Part shown: piece by piece, positions 1-10,715 of the stretch
Layout: every line of letters begins with the position of its first letter
Numbering within the stretch: the stretch's first letter is position 1
From: Lumbricus rubellus
Taxonomy: Eukaryota > Annelida > Clitellata > Crassiclitellata > Lumbricidae
NCBI GenBank assembly: GCA_945859605.1
Contig: OX243822.1
Location: forward strand, 1,251,041 to 1,315,040
Direction: 5' to 3'
Length of the DNA: 64,000 nucleotides
The notes under the pieces: generated by a model
Databases searched by the model: none
What the model was told of the DNA's origin: nothing
What the model saw: the letters and a program-made list of their open reading frames with translations, nothing else
Made by a program: the position numbers and the translations under genes

Positions 1-4
1 ATAA

Positions 5-175
5 TTGGAGGGAAAGAGAAAGGGAGGAAGACCGAGACAGACAGATGAAGCGCAGGACGTTTCGGCTCTGAGAAAATGATAGATATCATTATGCCTATAT
101 ACTATTATCTTTTTCACACCTCTTTTAAGGTATATACTCATATTATAAATTGTCATTATAAAATATATCGAGTGC
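5..175 (+). repeat. Direct repeat unit, copy 1 of 3
   Basis: This is the first of three copies of a roughly 150-170 bp unit (others at 312-458 and 1041-1190). Each starts with a TTGGAG/TTGGGG purine run, passes through GAAGACCGAGACAGA and an ACGTTTC(A/G)G block, and ends in CACACCTCTTTTAAGGTATA followed by an AT-rich TATAAAT stretch. The final block matches the SINE tail motif found throughout the window. It holds no open reading frame of note. Confidence 0.7.
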
Positions 176-311
176 TTCATTGTTGGTCATGTTAACCCTT
201 GGGCTACCAAGTGGGGGAGGTATAAAAGAAACTACAGCAGACGGTATTTTATATATATATATATATACACATTATATAATACATTATATATATAAAAAAT
301 TATATATATCA

Positions 312-458
312 TTGGGGAGAAAGAGAAAGGGAGGAAGACCGAGACAGATGATGCGCAGAACGTTTCAGATCAGAGAAACTCTAGCTATCCTATTATCATT
401 TCACACCTCTTTTAAGGTATACACGCTTATTATAAATAATTATAAAATATATGGAGAT
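312..458 (+). repeat. Direct repeat unit, copy 2 of 3
   Basis: Same unit as at 5-175, preceded by an AT microsatellite. It differs from copy 3 by only a few bases over its first half, so the copies look recent or homogenised. Confidence 0.7.
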
Positions 459-537
459 CTTAGTGCCTGTCCGGTTCTAATCGTCTGTTTCCGAAACTAC
501 TGCAAACGTTTATAAATATATACATTATATATATACA

Positions 538-996
538 CTAGCTGTACCCAGCCACGCGTTGCTGTGGCAGAAAAGACCTCCCCTCCCCTCCTTCTCCCCC
601 TCCCCTCCCCTCCCCCTCCCCCTCCGCTCCTTTCCTCCCTCACACCGTCGTTTACTGACAGCGGATAGAGCCCAAGAATGTTGGAAGGCCGTAATGGAAT
701 TATTTATCGACTCGCTTATGACGTCACGGGACGCGACCTCATTCATGTTTTGTCACTGTGTTTCGGTGCAAGCGGTGCAAGCGTGCGGTTTGGCTGAATT
801 TGCAAATGGCGGTCGAACGGATTGCAAAGCAAAGTTCACTTTTTGTGGAAACGATTGGTTTTTTTTCGGGGGGAAAAATGTTGTGACCTGCCGCTATTGG
901 AATGGAAGGTTTTGTTAAATTTTCAAAACAATCGGTGCGTAACTTTCGGCGTTATCGTGACCGCACTATTGCAAAGTTTCATTTTTATTTATATAG

Positions 997-997
<1 letters not shown>
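538..997 (-). mobile_element. Non-autonomous Helitron, copy 1
   Basis: Read on the minus strand the element starts TCTATATAAATAAAAATGAA and ends ACAGCTAG, the 5'-TC and 3'-CTRR ends of Helitrons. A short hairpin (GCCAC/GTGGC with a GCAACGCG-type loop) sits about 10 bases before the CTAG end. The element is flanked by A and T, as Helitron insertion between A and T predicts. It lacks coding capacity. Related copies lie at 44073-44757 and 63089-63499. Confidence 0.8.

Positions 998-1040
<43 letters not shown>
998..1040. repeat. (TA)n microsatellite
   Basis: Near-pure TA dinucleotide run directly next to the Helitron 5' end, suggesting insertion beside or into an AT microsatellite. Confidence 0.9.
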
Positions 1041-1043
<3 letters not shown>

Positions 1044-1190
1044 GAGGGACAGAGAAAGTGAGGAAGACCGAGACAGATGATGCGCAGAACGTTTCAGATC
1101 GGAGAAACTCTAGCTATCCTACTTTCATTTTCACACCTCTTTTAAGGTATACTTGCATGTTATAAATAATCATTATAAAACAAATCGGGT
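1041..1190 (+). repeat. Direct repeat unit, copy 3 of 3
   Basis: Same unit as at 5-175 and 312-458, beginning TTGGAGGGACAGAGAAAGTG. It lies on the other side of the Helitron and TA run, so the Helitron separates copies 2 and 3. Confidence 0.7.
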
Positions 1191-1269
1191 GCTTTGGTGT
1201 TTACTGCAGCCGATAACAATACAGGATCATTTATAATCATATTAAATCTTTTAAAAGTTTGATGAAAGC

Positions 1270-1640
1270 TGATTTGCCCTCAAACGTTTAATTTATGTAT
1301 ACGCTCTCCAATTCAGTATTTAACTTATCGACGAGATCTGCATTTGTAAGAGTTATTGGACGAAAACACATCAGTGTCATCAGCAAACACAATAAACAGG
1401 AGTAGGGGCGAAGTATTCGAAATAATTGTCATTGACTTATCATTAAAATATTAAATAGGTCTATATAAGAATATAAAACAAAACACCTTGCCAAAAACAG
1501 AACCATATGTATCGCCACATGCGACATCGAGTACATAATTATGCGAAACTTGGTCCAGTGCGTAAAACACAATACCCTCTAACTGTAATTCTGTATACCC
1601 TGTCGCTGATCTATGAGTCAATCTACACATATTGATGCCC
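1270..1640 (-). pseudogene. Degenerate non-LTR retrotransposon reverse transcriptase fragment
   Basis: On the minus strand, two shifted frames give a V-F-G-K-V..F-I-Y-L-F-N-type stretch followed by FADDTDVFSSNNSYK and a V-D-K-L-N-T-E-L-E run. This is the usual reverse transcriptase order in LINEs (motif before FADD, then the [FY]xDD catalytic box). At least one frameshift and missing flanks mean it is a dead fragment. The clade cannot be set from this piece. The ATG-initiated frame upstream (to about 1657) is the same fossil in another frame. Confidence 0.6.
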
Positions 1641-1784
1641 ATAATACTTATTATCATTTTGGAGCGAGGAAAATGAAAGCGTCTACGTTCCTAAGACACC
1701 TCTGAACTCCATGCATGAACGTGATATATATTCACCATCTATTGAGTTAATTGTTAATAAGAGGTTGTATTTAAAGTCAGAAGG

Positions 1785-2460
1785 TATAAGATAAGATAAG
1801 ATAAGATAAGAATATTCTTTAATAATAGCCTACCAATTGCTATCCACATTTTGGTGTACAGAAATGGTATAATAAACAAACGTACATAATTTCTATATCC
1901 AATCAATGTCAAAATGTTTTTAAATAGCACAAAATCCTAGGTCCAAAATCCAATATAAATTTTTCTTTAAAATAAAAATTGTGTTCTTTTAATGACCAAC
2001 AAATTATGCTGCACTTTGGTTTATATATGGTATTACATTCAAATAACTATGTTAAAGCATTCTCGTCAAAAACCATTTCCTAGTTAGGTTGTCTGCCCTA
2101 GGGATGGTTATGGTTATCTAAAATTCTAAATTTCTAAAACACCACTCTAAAGACAAGCCCAGTGCACCAGCATATTCACGAGCGCTGTGTCTAGTCAGAA
2201 GGATTGACCGAAGAAGGTCGTTTTCCGGCCGTAGGTGGAGCATATATCCCATATTTCAAGTATACGGCTGAATTTGAATCATCGACCTTTCAATCGACAG
2301 GCTAGCGCCCTATTTTATTTATTTATTTCGGAAATTTATATAGCGCCTCTTCAAGGTAGGCTACTCAGACCACTGCACCATCAAGCACCCGTTCGGGACA
2401 ATTGATATTATATAGCGCATTTCTTTACCTTACAAAAGCACTACGAGAGAGCTATATGAA
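1785..2460. other. Gene-free stretch with short repeats
   Basis: Holds an (AAGAT)n run near 1785-1812. A stretch at about 2130-2420 resembles the sequence at 60600-60700 (shared ACAAGCGCTGTG-type words and a TATAGCGCC block), probably an old SINE-derived repeat. I see no exon. Confidence 0.5.
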
Positions 2461-2689
2461 ATTAAATTGTGTTTTGTGTCAGGTTTTTCCAATCGCGCAC
2501 GTTGGATTCAAATTTCAATATATTCGTGTGTGATTCACAACGTCCGCCTTACTTCGACACCTTTGAAACGGTGTCCATCAATGCAATATATTCAGTAACT
2601 GCCGCATTACTGACTGATAAAGAAATCCAAAACATAAAGGTTATAGCATTTATTCTGCAACGAGCGACATAATTTCTAGTATTTTCTGC

Positions 2690-3180
2690 TCTGCTAGCGC
2701 CATCTGGCATACGCCGTTGTGTAATGAGAACATCAGCTACACACTGCCAACCTTCTCCCGGAGCAACTTCTTTCTCCCCTTCAACAAAACTAAATGCCTG
2801 GGTTAGCTCATAGCTCGACTCTCTTGCTCTGCGCATAGTAATTAAACAATATGTATAATATTATTATGCTTGAAGTCTTGCACTGACTGCTTTTCACACC
2901 ACGCATTTCTTACACGATCCTCTGTCTCGTCTAAAAAGCACAGGCTGGGAAATGCCCATAAATACCTCTCAAGCTATATATGCATTGTAGGCTACCTGAG
3001 ATGGTGCTTCTGCTCGATGTGTCTCCTTTGAGTTGAACTCGATCGTGAGAGACGACAGTCGTGCTTGTCGAGTAACTATATTATAACGAAACCAGGTCAG
3101 GTCAGGGTCAAATGATATGCGACAATGTCAAAGGTAAAAATAATCAAGCAGAAATATCTATCTGTTTCTACATTAGGAAG
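2690..3180. other. Gene-free stretch
   Basis: Unique-looking AT-rich DNA. The open frame on the minus strand at 2549-2836 has no recognisable domain or splice context, and its sequence resembles a dispersed repeat. I do not call it a gene. Confidence 0.4.
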
Positions 3181-3319
3181 TAAAAGGTCAAATAAAAGAG
3201 AAATATCCGGGTTTTTCTACATTAGGTTCGCGGGGACGGCGAACGGCTGTAGAGAGTGAGAGACAGACAGACACAGGCAGAGATATAGACAGACAGAGGA
3301 AAACAAACAGGCAGAAAGA

Positions 3320-3514
3320 GAGCAGATACAGACATAGATACAATACAGATGCAGATACAGATACATATACAGATACAGATACAAATACAGATACAGATAC
3401 AAATATAAATACAAACACAGATACAGATACATATACAAATGCAAATACAAATACAGATACAGATACAGATGCAGATACAAATGCAAATACAAATACAGAC
3501 ATACAAAGATAGGA

Positions 3515-3556
<42 letters not shown>
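3320..3556. repeat. (ATACAG)n then (CA)n array
   Basis: An imperfect hexanucleotide ATACAG array (to about 3505) is followed by a CA run at 3516-3556. The overlapping minus-strand frames of low-complexity residues come from the repeat and are not genes. Confidence 0.9.
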
Positions 3557-3558
<2 letters not shown>

Positions 3559-3672
3559 ATCTTCTGCAGGTGTGGGGGTACATTTTCCAAAGTATGCCCG
3601 GCAGATATTCCGGTCTAAGCCACAGATTGAAGAACCCTGAAAAGAAAATCAGAGGACATGGGCAACAGTGAC

Positions 3673-4192
3673 TGTCACAAGTCTTTTCCCTCTTCTTCTC
3701 TACGTGTGACCTTCAGTCTCTTCGGAAGCTTCTTCGTTTCAGTTCGTGGTAGCGTAGGCCTATCCCTAGATAACTGTTTCATTAGCTAAATGGCTAGGTT
3801 AAAGAATCTACAGTCTTTCACTGTTTTGTTAACCAACAACGACGACGTGTTTAACTCTTCTTATTATACTCCAAAATCCGATATAAAGTAAAACGATCAG
3901 CAACAACACAACAATGACTACACTTGCGTTATCATAACAACTACACGACTACTATCTTCATCAGTCTACTCTATCGCAACTCAACAACAACTCTTACAGC
4001 CTATCTCAACGACTCTCAACACGCAACTCTCCTTTTTCACTTCCACTCCCTTCTTGTACAATTAACGTACGCTCGTCTAGACGTCACGTGCTGTCCAGAC
4101 AATCACCTGTGCAGACGCCGCGCGGCAATTTGCACCTGGCCTACTTACGTCGCTGTACGACAATCGGCGTGCACTGATTAAATTAGCTGACA
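3673..4192 (-). repeat. 3' LTR of the Gmr1-like element
   Basis: 520-bp long terminal repeat with TG...CA ends, matching 10155-10674 base for base as far as I can read. Read on the element strand it is the downstream LTR. Small open frames inside it are identical in both LTRs and are not genes. Confidence 0.95.
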
Positions 4193-4212
4193 TTACCTCC
4201 TTCCTTTCTTTT
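4193..4212 (-). other. Polypurine tract
   Basis: On the element strand a purine-rich run (AAAAGAAAGGAAGGAGG then TAA) directly precedes the 3' LTR. This is where plus-strand DNA synthesis is primed in LTR elements. Confidence 0.75.
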
Positions 4213-4309
4213 GAAGAGAGCTAATTAATCTTAAAAATTAGCGAACGTATAATGCTTAAACTAAATACAAACAATTCTTATACTAAATGCAATCACAAAA
4301 TACCTTATA

Positions 4310-7300
4310 CTACAATCTCGATAAGCAGTCTGCTACTACATTCAACTTTCCTTTCTTATAGTTCAACAGAATGTCAAAATTTTGCAATGATAAAGACCAT
4401 CTGACTAACTTAGCAGACTTCGACATTGACTCAGTCAAATAAACTAAAGGATTATGATCAGTGAACACATTAATCTTGGAACCAATAATGATTTCTTTCA
4501 ATTTGTTTAAAGCCCATATGATTGCATAGGCTTCCTTCTCAATCGTCGCCCATCTCCTCTGGGTATCTGTCAGCTTCTGGCTGATAAATGAAACGGGACG
4601 TTCTATCCCCTCATCGTCCACTTGTGACAGCACAGCCCCCACAGCAAAATCACTGCTATCACAGTACAAATTAAATGGTTTGCCAACCTCGAACATGTAC
4701 AGAATAACATTTGATAAAACAATTTCTTTAAGAGAATCAAAAGACTTCTGGTGGTCCTCAGTCCAAACAATGTTCTCAGGTGTCTGCTTGCTAGTTAAAT
4801 CTGTCAATGGTTTAGCAATCTCAGCAAAATTACAAATAAATTGTCTGTAGAAACCAAAGAATCCTAACATTTGCTTCACTTGCTTCTTCGTTTCAGGGTT
4901 TTTTAAATTAATCAAACTGTCAATCCTATCTGGATTCATCATCTTCTTCCCTGAACCAATGAGGTGACCGATGAATTTCACCTCACTCTTACCAAACACA
5001 CATTTCTTCAAGTTCAAAGTTACATTATGCAGTCTTATTTGTTTCAAAAACAATTCTAAATGTTTCAAATGAATGTTCCAATCATCAGAATGGACTGCAA
5101 TGTCATCAACATAGGGTTCAGTAAATGCATCAATCGGTTGCAAAATCATGTTTATGGCTTTTACAAAAGTCCGTCCAGAGTTAATCATTCCAAAAGGGAC
5201 ACGTGTAAATTCGTACAGTCCATTATGGGTAACGAATGCGGTTTTCCATTGGTCGGATTTCTTCACCGGACAAGTCCAGTAAGCACTGCGACAGTCCAAG
5301 ACGGAAATAAACTTGGATTTCCCGACTTTGCTCAGCACATCGTTGACGATCGGCATGGGGTATCGACAATTTTCAGTATATGAATTCACGTACCTGTAGT
5401 CGCACGCGAGTCTCAAGGATCCGTCCTTCTTCTTGACGATGACCAGCGGACTTGCCATTCTGCTCGACGACGGCTGAATGATGTTTGCTTTCAGCATCTC
5501 TTGTATTTGTTTGTCCACTTCTGCGCGGTATATCAACGGTATTCGATAAGCCGTGAACTCCTTCTCTCGAAAGTCTGGTCTCAGCACCACTTCGTGTTCT
5601 ACCAATGTACATAATCCAGGTTTGTCCGAAAATCTGTCTGCATATCGGTTCAGTACATCCAGTAGCTGTTTCTGTTGCTCGCTCGTAAGATGTCCGATCT
5701 GTTCATAGTCCAATTGCAGCGATTTCTGTGTCGTCTCTGCATGGTCTTCTTTCAATGGTAGCTCTACCACTGATCCGAATTCGTCGTCCTCTTCCACGAT
5801 GAGACCACACGATAATGTTCTTGCGATGAACTTCCTCATTTTGTTGGCATGGACGATTCGTCGGCCGTTTTCATTCATGTCCACCAGATACGAATACTTG
5901 GATCTTCTTTGTAGCACTGTACATGGACCATGCCATCGTGAGATCAATTTATTGGTTGACGTTGGATACAGGACGATGACGTTTTCTCCTGGTTCGAATT
6001 CTTTATCCTTGGCCCTCTTGTTGTATTGACTGGCGTATTGTTTTTGCTTTTCCTCTGCACAATTCTCAGCAAATATCAAAGCTTTCTCCATGTCTGCTCT
6101 TAAGTTCTTCAGGTACTTTGCTGGTTGTACTCCAATGTTTGGCGGTAGATTTATTTCTTTGGTCCAGCTTTCCTTTAAGATAGTTAATGGTCCTCTTGGC
6201 ATTTTTCCATACACCAGCAGATATGGTGCCACTCCTGTCGTTGCGTTAGGAACTTCTCTCAATGCCCATACGGTAAACGGAATGATTTTATGCCACTGTC
6301 TTGGATTTTCCACAATGACATGATGTACCATCTTCTTGAACGTCTGGTTCCATCTCTCGACTAATCCGGCTGCCTCTGGATGCCCCGGTGAATCGAATCG
6401 TGGACAGCATCCCATCAATTTCAAAAATTCTCTTGTAAGACTGGCTGTAAAATTCGTGCCTCTGTCGCTGGTGATCACAGACGGCACCCCCACGTCAATG
6501 AAAAGCTTCATCAAAGCTTCGCACACAGCCTTAGCAGTCAATGACTTCAGCAAGAAGATTGTCGGCCATCTTGTACATGAATCCACTATGCACAAGCAAT
6601 ACTTATGCCCAGCTGCTGACTTCGGTTCTATTGGGCCTACCACGTCCATAGTCATCCGTCGGAATGGAACATCTTCCCTTGGAATTGGTGTAATCGGCAC
6701 TCGATCCATCACCAAACTTCGTGCCTTCAGCTGACACTTCTCACAGGACTTACAAAATTTCACCACGTCTCGACGCATCTTTGGCCAGACAAAGGACAAC
6801 TTGATTCTCTCTCGTGTCTTCTCTTCTCCCAAGTGTCCGCCAAATACTGACTCGTGAGCTAATTCCATTACTTGAATTCTTCTCTCTTTCGGTAACACCA
6901 ACTGATACACAAGCTGATCCAGCATTTGATGCTTCTTATACAGCAATCCATTCACCACGATAAACTCTGATCCTTGGTCTTCAGCGATCCTCCACCACGA
7001 TTTCAGTGACTCGTCATTTCTCTGCTGCTCCTCGAATTTCTTCGCATCTTCCAGCTGTCTTTCATCGTTCGAATTCTCTGTGAACAAGTCCCTCATACTT
7101 GTCTCCAGTTCAGCGTCGCTTCCGGAATCTTCACTATCATTTCGTTCACATGCAGCCATCTCTTCTTCAGTTTCATTGTTCTCAGATGTTGTTCTTTCGT
7201 CATCTTGGATGCTGAGTTCATCTTCGCTTTCCGTGTCATCTTCTTGCGAACTTTCGTATATCGTTTCATCTTCTCCGTCTTCGACTTCTGCTCTCCGACT

Positions 7301-9820
7301 TTGTGCTCTTGTAGTCACATTCGCTTGTAGCTCTCCTTGCAATATACTGATTGGTGGAACCTCTTTCAGTTCTGCAATTATCTCTGGATGTAGCAGGAAC
7401 TTTTCTGGATTTTCTTTACACAGTTCTGCTGAAATGCTGGCACACACTAAAGTTAAATATGGCGCGATATTTATTGTCCTGTCCTCTGTAGCTGCTCCTT
7501 CGTTACGACCGCTCATCCGCACTTCGATTTTTACCAACTTAGCTGGAATCGGCTCTCCAGCTACACATTGCAAATGAACTCTGCCGATTTCTTCTACTGT
7601 CGTTCCTTTCAGTAGTTCCTCGTTGATTACTGGTATCTCGGTCCCCGAGTCAATCAACGCCTCGACTTGCACAGGCTGCCCATCAGTCCCACGTATCTCC
7701 ACATTTACATGCTGCAACGATATCTTCTTTATGCGTTGACACTCCTCTTTACTTTTTGTTTCTCGACAACTTTCTGCAATGGAAGTAGTCTTTATCGCTT
7801 CTTTCAGTATGGTGAACTGCGGCGTACACTTCATCACTGACTTTACTTCTGTTTCTTGGTTGCATTGTTCTTCCCAACCAGGAGGTGCATTTATCACTTG
7901 TATCTGGTTTACTCGAAGATTTTCTGCACTTCTGCTAAAGTTCTTCCTCAGATTTGCCGCTCCTGGTGCTTGGCAATGTTTTATTAGGTGTTTATCAGAA
8001 TTGCAATTGTGGCAACGCTTCTTGATAAAACTTCTTTGCTCCTTGTTCTCCCACTTGTTGTACGGCGTGTAAGATGCATTACTTTCTGTTGGGCGTCCCA
8101 GCGGCGGAGTTCGATTGTAGGCTTGTCTGTCCCACGTTGACTGTTGTTTATCTTGCGACCACTGCTTTCCAGAATAATCATCTTTCTTTGCATCATTACT
8201 CTTGGCTTGGCTTCCGGTGTCTTTGCTATCCTTGTTCCACTTGGGTTGCTTTGGACTATTGTCCCATGCTTCAAATTTCGGTTTGTCTTGGAACATCACA
8301 CCAATCCGATTGTTTACATGTATATCTGCGAGATCTGCAACATTACTAGCTTCCAAGCATTCTGTGCCCTCTTTTGCTAAGACAAACTGCAGTGGACCTG
8401 GTGGTAAACATTCTTTCAGCTTATCCGCCACTAACAAATCAAACAGCTTCTCGTAGTCTTTGTCCACTCGTCTACTTCGGACATAATAATTCAACAGGTT
8501 CTTCAGCCTAGCCGTGAACATCGTATACGTTTCTTCGGCTGTCTTCTTGGCATCTGCAAACCTGGACCTGTACTCACGAGCTGTTAACTTGAATTCCTTC
8601 AACAAGTGCTCTTTCACTGCATCGTATTTATCTAAATTCTCAAATGACAATCGATTCAATACCGTTCGCGCTCTCGGGGTCATCAATGGCAACAACAATT
8701 TCACCCAATATTGCTTTTCCACAGCGAAGCTATTGAATGCATTTTCAACTGTTTCAAAATATAATGGCACTTCCATCATATCATACGGCATCTTCGGTAA
8801 CACATGCTTCATTGCGTCACCTATCTTCTTAATCTTGGACACCATTGTCTCACTTTCTTTGAGTCTAATCTGTTCTGACACTTCTCGGCTCTTACGATCA
8901 TCTTCGTCTCTCTTCTTCAGTCGATCTTGATCTTCGATTCTCCGCAGTTCTTCTTGTTCAATCTTCTGCTGCAACAGTTCTAACTGCTTTCTGCGTTCTT
9001 CTTTTTCAATGGCCATTTCTTTAAGTTGAGCCTCCTTGATAGCAAGTTTCTTTTGTTCTAACTGCATCTGCTCTTCTCTTTCTCTTTCTGCTTTTTCCAA
9101 ATTGTCTTTTCCGGCTTGAAATTCTTCCTGACGAATTTCTTCTGCTCTCTCCAGTTCTTGTAAACGCATCTTTTCTTTTTCTTCCTCGCGAGCCTTTTTG
9201 TCCTCAATCTGCTGCTTTCGTATTTCTTCATCGCTTTTTCTTGCTTTTTCGTACTCTATCATTAGCTCCATCCTTCTTCGTTCTGATTCGTCACGATCTA
9301 TTTTCATTTGTTCTAACTGAAGCTGGAACTGTTGCTTCTGCATATCTATCTCTTGTTGTCGCAATTCTTTCTCTTCTCGTCTACGCTGCTCTTCTTTCTC
9401 CAGTCTCATCCTTTCTGCTTTTTCTGCTCTTTCCGCTCGTTGCTCCTCTTTCTCTTTCTCCTCTTGTTTACGCTCTTTCTCCTCTTGTCTGCGCTGCTCT
9501 TCTTTCTCTTTTTCTTCTTGTTTACGCTCTTTCTCCTCTTGTTTACGCTGCTCCTCTTTCATTATCATGAATTGCAGCAACGCCTCCATAGACATCGGTG
9601 CCTCAGGCTTCTCCACTGGCTTCTCCGCAGCGCCTCCGACAGCACCTTCTTCTTCTTCTTCTTTCTTAGCCCAAACCTCGGCTAAATTTCTCATCAATTC
9701 TTCCCTCGACATTTGTTCAACTTCTTCTGCGTCTAGATCTGCTTCAATTAGCAGTTTTATCAGTCTATCAGTAGACATCTTCTTAATATTTGCTTGCTTT
9801 TTCTCCGTAAGTTTCTCCAT
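4310..9820 (-). CDS. Gag-pol polyprotein with integrase before reverse transcriptase
   Basis: A single 1836-residue frame starting at an ATG. Order: a long charged coiled coil (about residues 50-330, E/K/Q/R repeats); a retrotransposon Gag capsid region (about 350-520); a CCHC zinc knuckle (CHNCNSDKHLIKHC, near 600); an aspartic protease with the LIDSGTE active site (near 723); an integrase HHCC finger (near 990-1030) and DDE core with MDVVGP, SDRGTNF and GLVERWN (about 1060-1155), followed by a GPF/Y-like module; then a reverse transcriptase with YVDD (near 1570) and RNase H with YCDSSD (near 1718) up to the C-terminus. Ty3/Gypsy elements normally have reverse transcriptase before integrase; the reversed order with Gypsy-type domains is the hallmark of Gmr1-like elements. 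All catalytic motifs I looked for are present, so it could be active. Confidence 0.93.
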   Translation of the reverse strand: MEKLTEKKQANIKKMSTDRLIKLLIEADLDAEEVEQMSREELMRNLAEVWAKKEEEEEGAVGGAAEKPVEKPEAPMSMEALLQFMIMKEEQRKQEEKERKQEEKEKEEQRRQEEKERKQEEKEKEEQRAERAEKAERMRLEKEEQRRREEKELRQQEIDMQKQQFQLQLEQMKIDRDESERRRMELMIEYEKARKSDEEIRKQQIEDKKAREEEKEKMRLQELERAEEIRQEEFQAGKDNLEKAEREREEQMQLEQKKLAIKEAQLKEMAIEKEERRKQLELLQQKIEQEELRRIEDQDRLKKRDEDDRKSREVSEQIRLKESETMVSKIKKIGDAMKHVLPKMPYDMMEVPLYFETVENAFNSFAVEKQYWVKLLLPLMTPRARTVLNRLSFENLDKYDAVKEHLLKEFKLTAREYRSRFADAKKTAEETYTMFTARLKNLLNYYVRSRRVDKDYEKLFDLLVADKLKECLPPGPLQFVLAKEGTECLEASNVADLADIHVNNRIGVMFQDKPKFEAWDNSPKQPKWNKDSKDTGSQAKSNDAKKDDYSGKQWSQDKQQSTWDRQAYNRTPPLGRPTESNASYTPYNKWENKEQRSFIKKRCHNCNSDKHLIKHCQAPGAANLRKNFSRSAENLRVNQIQVINAPPGWEEQCNQETEVKSVMKCTPQFTILKEAIKTTSIAESCRETKSKEECQRIKKISLQHVNVEIRGTDGQPVQVEALIDSGTEIPVINEELLKGTTVEEIGRVHLQCVAGEPIPAKLVKIEVRMSGRNEGAATEDRTINIAPYLTLVCASISAELCKENPEKFLLHPEIIAELKEVPPISILQGELQANVTTRAQSRRAEVEDGEDETIYESSQEDDTESEDELSIQDDERTTSENNETEEEMAACERNDSEDSGSDAELETSMRDLFTENSNDERQLEDAKKFEEQQRNDESLKSWWRIAEDQGSEFIVVNGLLYKKHQMLDQLVYQLVLPKERRIQVMELAHESVFGGHLGEEKTRERIKLSFVWPKMRRDVVKFCKSCEKCQLKARSLVMDRVPITPIPREDVPFRRMTMDVVGPIEPKSAAGHKYCLCIVDSCTRWPTIFLLKSLTAKAVCEALMKLFIDVGVPSVITSDRGTNFTASLTREFLKLMGCCPRFDSPGHPEAAGLVERWNQTFKKMVHHVIVENPRQWHKIIPFTVWALREVPNATTGVAPYLLVYGKMPRGPLTILKESWTKEINLPPNIGVQPAKYLKNLRADMEKALIFAENCAEEKQKQYASQYNKRAKDKEFEPGENVIVLYPTSTNKLISRWHGPCTVLQRRSKYSYLVDMNENGRRIVHANKMRKFIARTLSCGLIVEEDDEFGSVVELPLKEDHAETTQKSLQLDYEQIGHLTSEQQKQLLDVLNRYADRFSDKPGLCTLVEHEVVLRPDFREKEFTAYRIPLIYRAEVDKQIQEMLKANIIQPSSSRMASPLVIVKKKDGSLRLACDYRYVNSYTENCRYPMPIVNDVLSKVGKSKFISVLDCRSAYWTCPVKKSDQWKTAFVTHNGLYEFTRVPFGMINSGRTFVKAINMILQPIDAFTEPYVDDIAVHSDDWNIHLKHLELFLKQIRLHNVTLNLKKCVFGKSEVKFIGHLIGSGKKMMNPDRIDSLINLKNPETKKQVKQMLGFFGFYRQFICNFAEIAKPLTDLTSKQTPENIVWTEDHQKSFDSLKEIVLSNVILYMFEVGKPFNLYCDSSDFAVGAVLSQVDDEGIERPVSFISQKLTDTQRRWATIEKEAYAIIWALNKLKEIIIGSKINVFTDHNPLVYLTESMSKSAKLVRWSLSLQNFDILLNYKKGKLNVVADCLSRL

Positions 9821-10134
9821 CTTACTTCTTTACTTTACAGATGCTCGATAAAATAGTAGGCTACTCTTCAAATGTTTGCAATTGACTGACTTCAATTCTT
9901 TAAGCAAACTTCAATAGACAAGCAAGTTTTTCTACCTTGTAGTCGTTGTGTTGTCGTTTCTCACTGACGTACGGATGCTCGATGTATCGTTGCTTCTCCC
10001 GTGTGCTCGGCTCTTCGATAAATTCACAGCGTCCGTTCCTCCACAACGTCTGTTGATTGAATAGAATCCCTCCGTTCGTAACTACGATCGTTCTCCTGCA
10101 ACTTGGATCGTTATCCTGCAACTTGGATCGTTAT

Positions 10135-10152
10135 CTCACCGCAACGACACCA
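10135..10152 (-). other. Primer-binding site
   Basis: On the element strand the 18 bases TGGTGTCGTTGCGGTGAG start two bases after the 5' LTR. TGG complements a tRNA CCA end, as expected for a tRNA primer site. I cannot say which tRNA it matches. Confidence 0.75.
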
Positions 10153-10154
10153 AA

Positions 10155-10674
10155 TGTCACAAGTCTTTTCCCTCTTCTTCTCTACGTGTGACCTTCAGTC
10201 TCTTCGGAAGCTTCTTCGTTTCAGTTCGTGGTAGCGTAGGCCTATCCCTAGATAACTGTTTCATTAGCTAAATGGCTAGGTTAAAGAATCTACAGTCTTT
10301 CACTGTTTTGTTAACCAACAACGACGACGTGTTTAACTCTTCTTATTATACTCCAAAATCCGATATAAAGTAAAACGATCAGCAACAACACAACAATGAC
10401 TACACTTGCGTTATCATAACAACTACACGACTACTATCTTCATCAGTCTACTCTATCGCAACTCAACAACAACTCTTACAGCCTATCTCAACGACTCTCA
10501 ACACGCAACTCTCCTTTTTCACTTCCACTCCCTTCTTGTACAATTAACGTACGCTCGTCTAGACGTCACGTGCTGTCCAGACAATCACCTGTGCAGACGC
10601 CGCGCGGCAATTTGCACCTGGCCTACTTACGTCGCTGTACGACAATCGGCGTGCACTGATTAAATTAGCTGACA
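10155..10674 (-). repeat. 5' LTR of the Gmr1-like element
   Basis: 520 bp, same sequence as 3673-4192. On the element strand it is the upstream LTR and should carry the element promoter. Because element and host gene share orientation, its promoter and polyadenylation signals would act in the RYK sense direction. Confidence 0.95.
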
Positions 10675-10715
10675 GTGACAAAGAAGAATTGAGAGACCTA
10701 TGATCTCTGGTATAC

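Larger units (their letters stand above)
3668..10679 (-). mobile_element. Complete Gmr1-like Ty3/Gypsy-group LTR retrotransposon
   Basis: The element occupies 3673-10674 (7002 bp) and is flanked by the 5-bp duplication GTGAC at 3668-3672 and 10675-10679. Two 520-bp LTRs begin TG and end CA. On the minus strand the order is 5' LTR (right), primer-binding site, one long gag-pol frame, polypurine tract, 3' LTR (left). The LTRs look identical by eye and the coding frame is unbroken, so the insertion is very young. It lies in RYK, in the same orientation, about 41 bp past the splice donor of the transmembrane exon. Confidence 0.95.

Noticed and set aside
2549..2836. 95-residue minus-strand frame that might be a RYK kinase exon
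   Set aside because: None of the kinase motifs is present, and the sequence looks like a dispersed repeat.
3924..4181. 85-residue plus-strand frame repeated at 10406-10663
   Set aside because: It lies in the LTRs, antisense to the element, and is duplicated only because the LTRs are identical.
7080..7577. 165-residue serine-rich plus-strand frame, and other plus-strand frames between 5060 and 9851
   Set aside because: Antisense shadows of the gag-pol frame.
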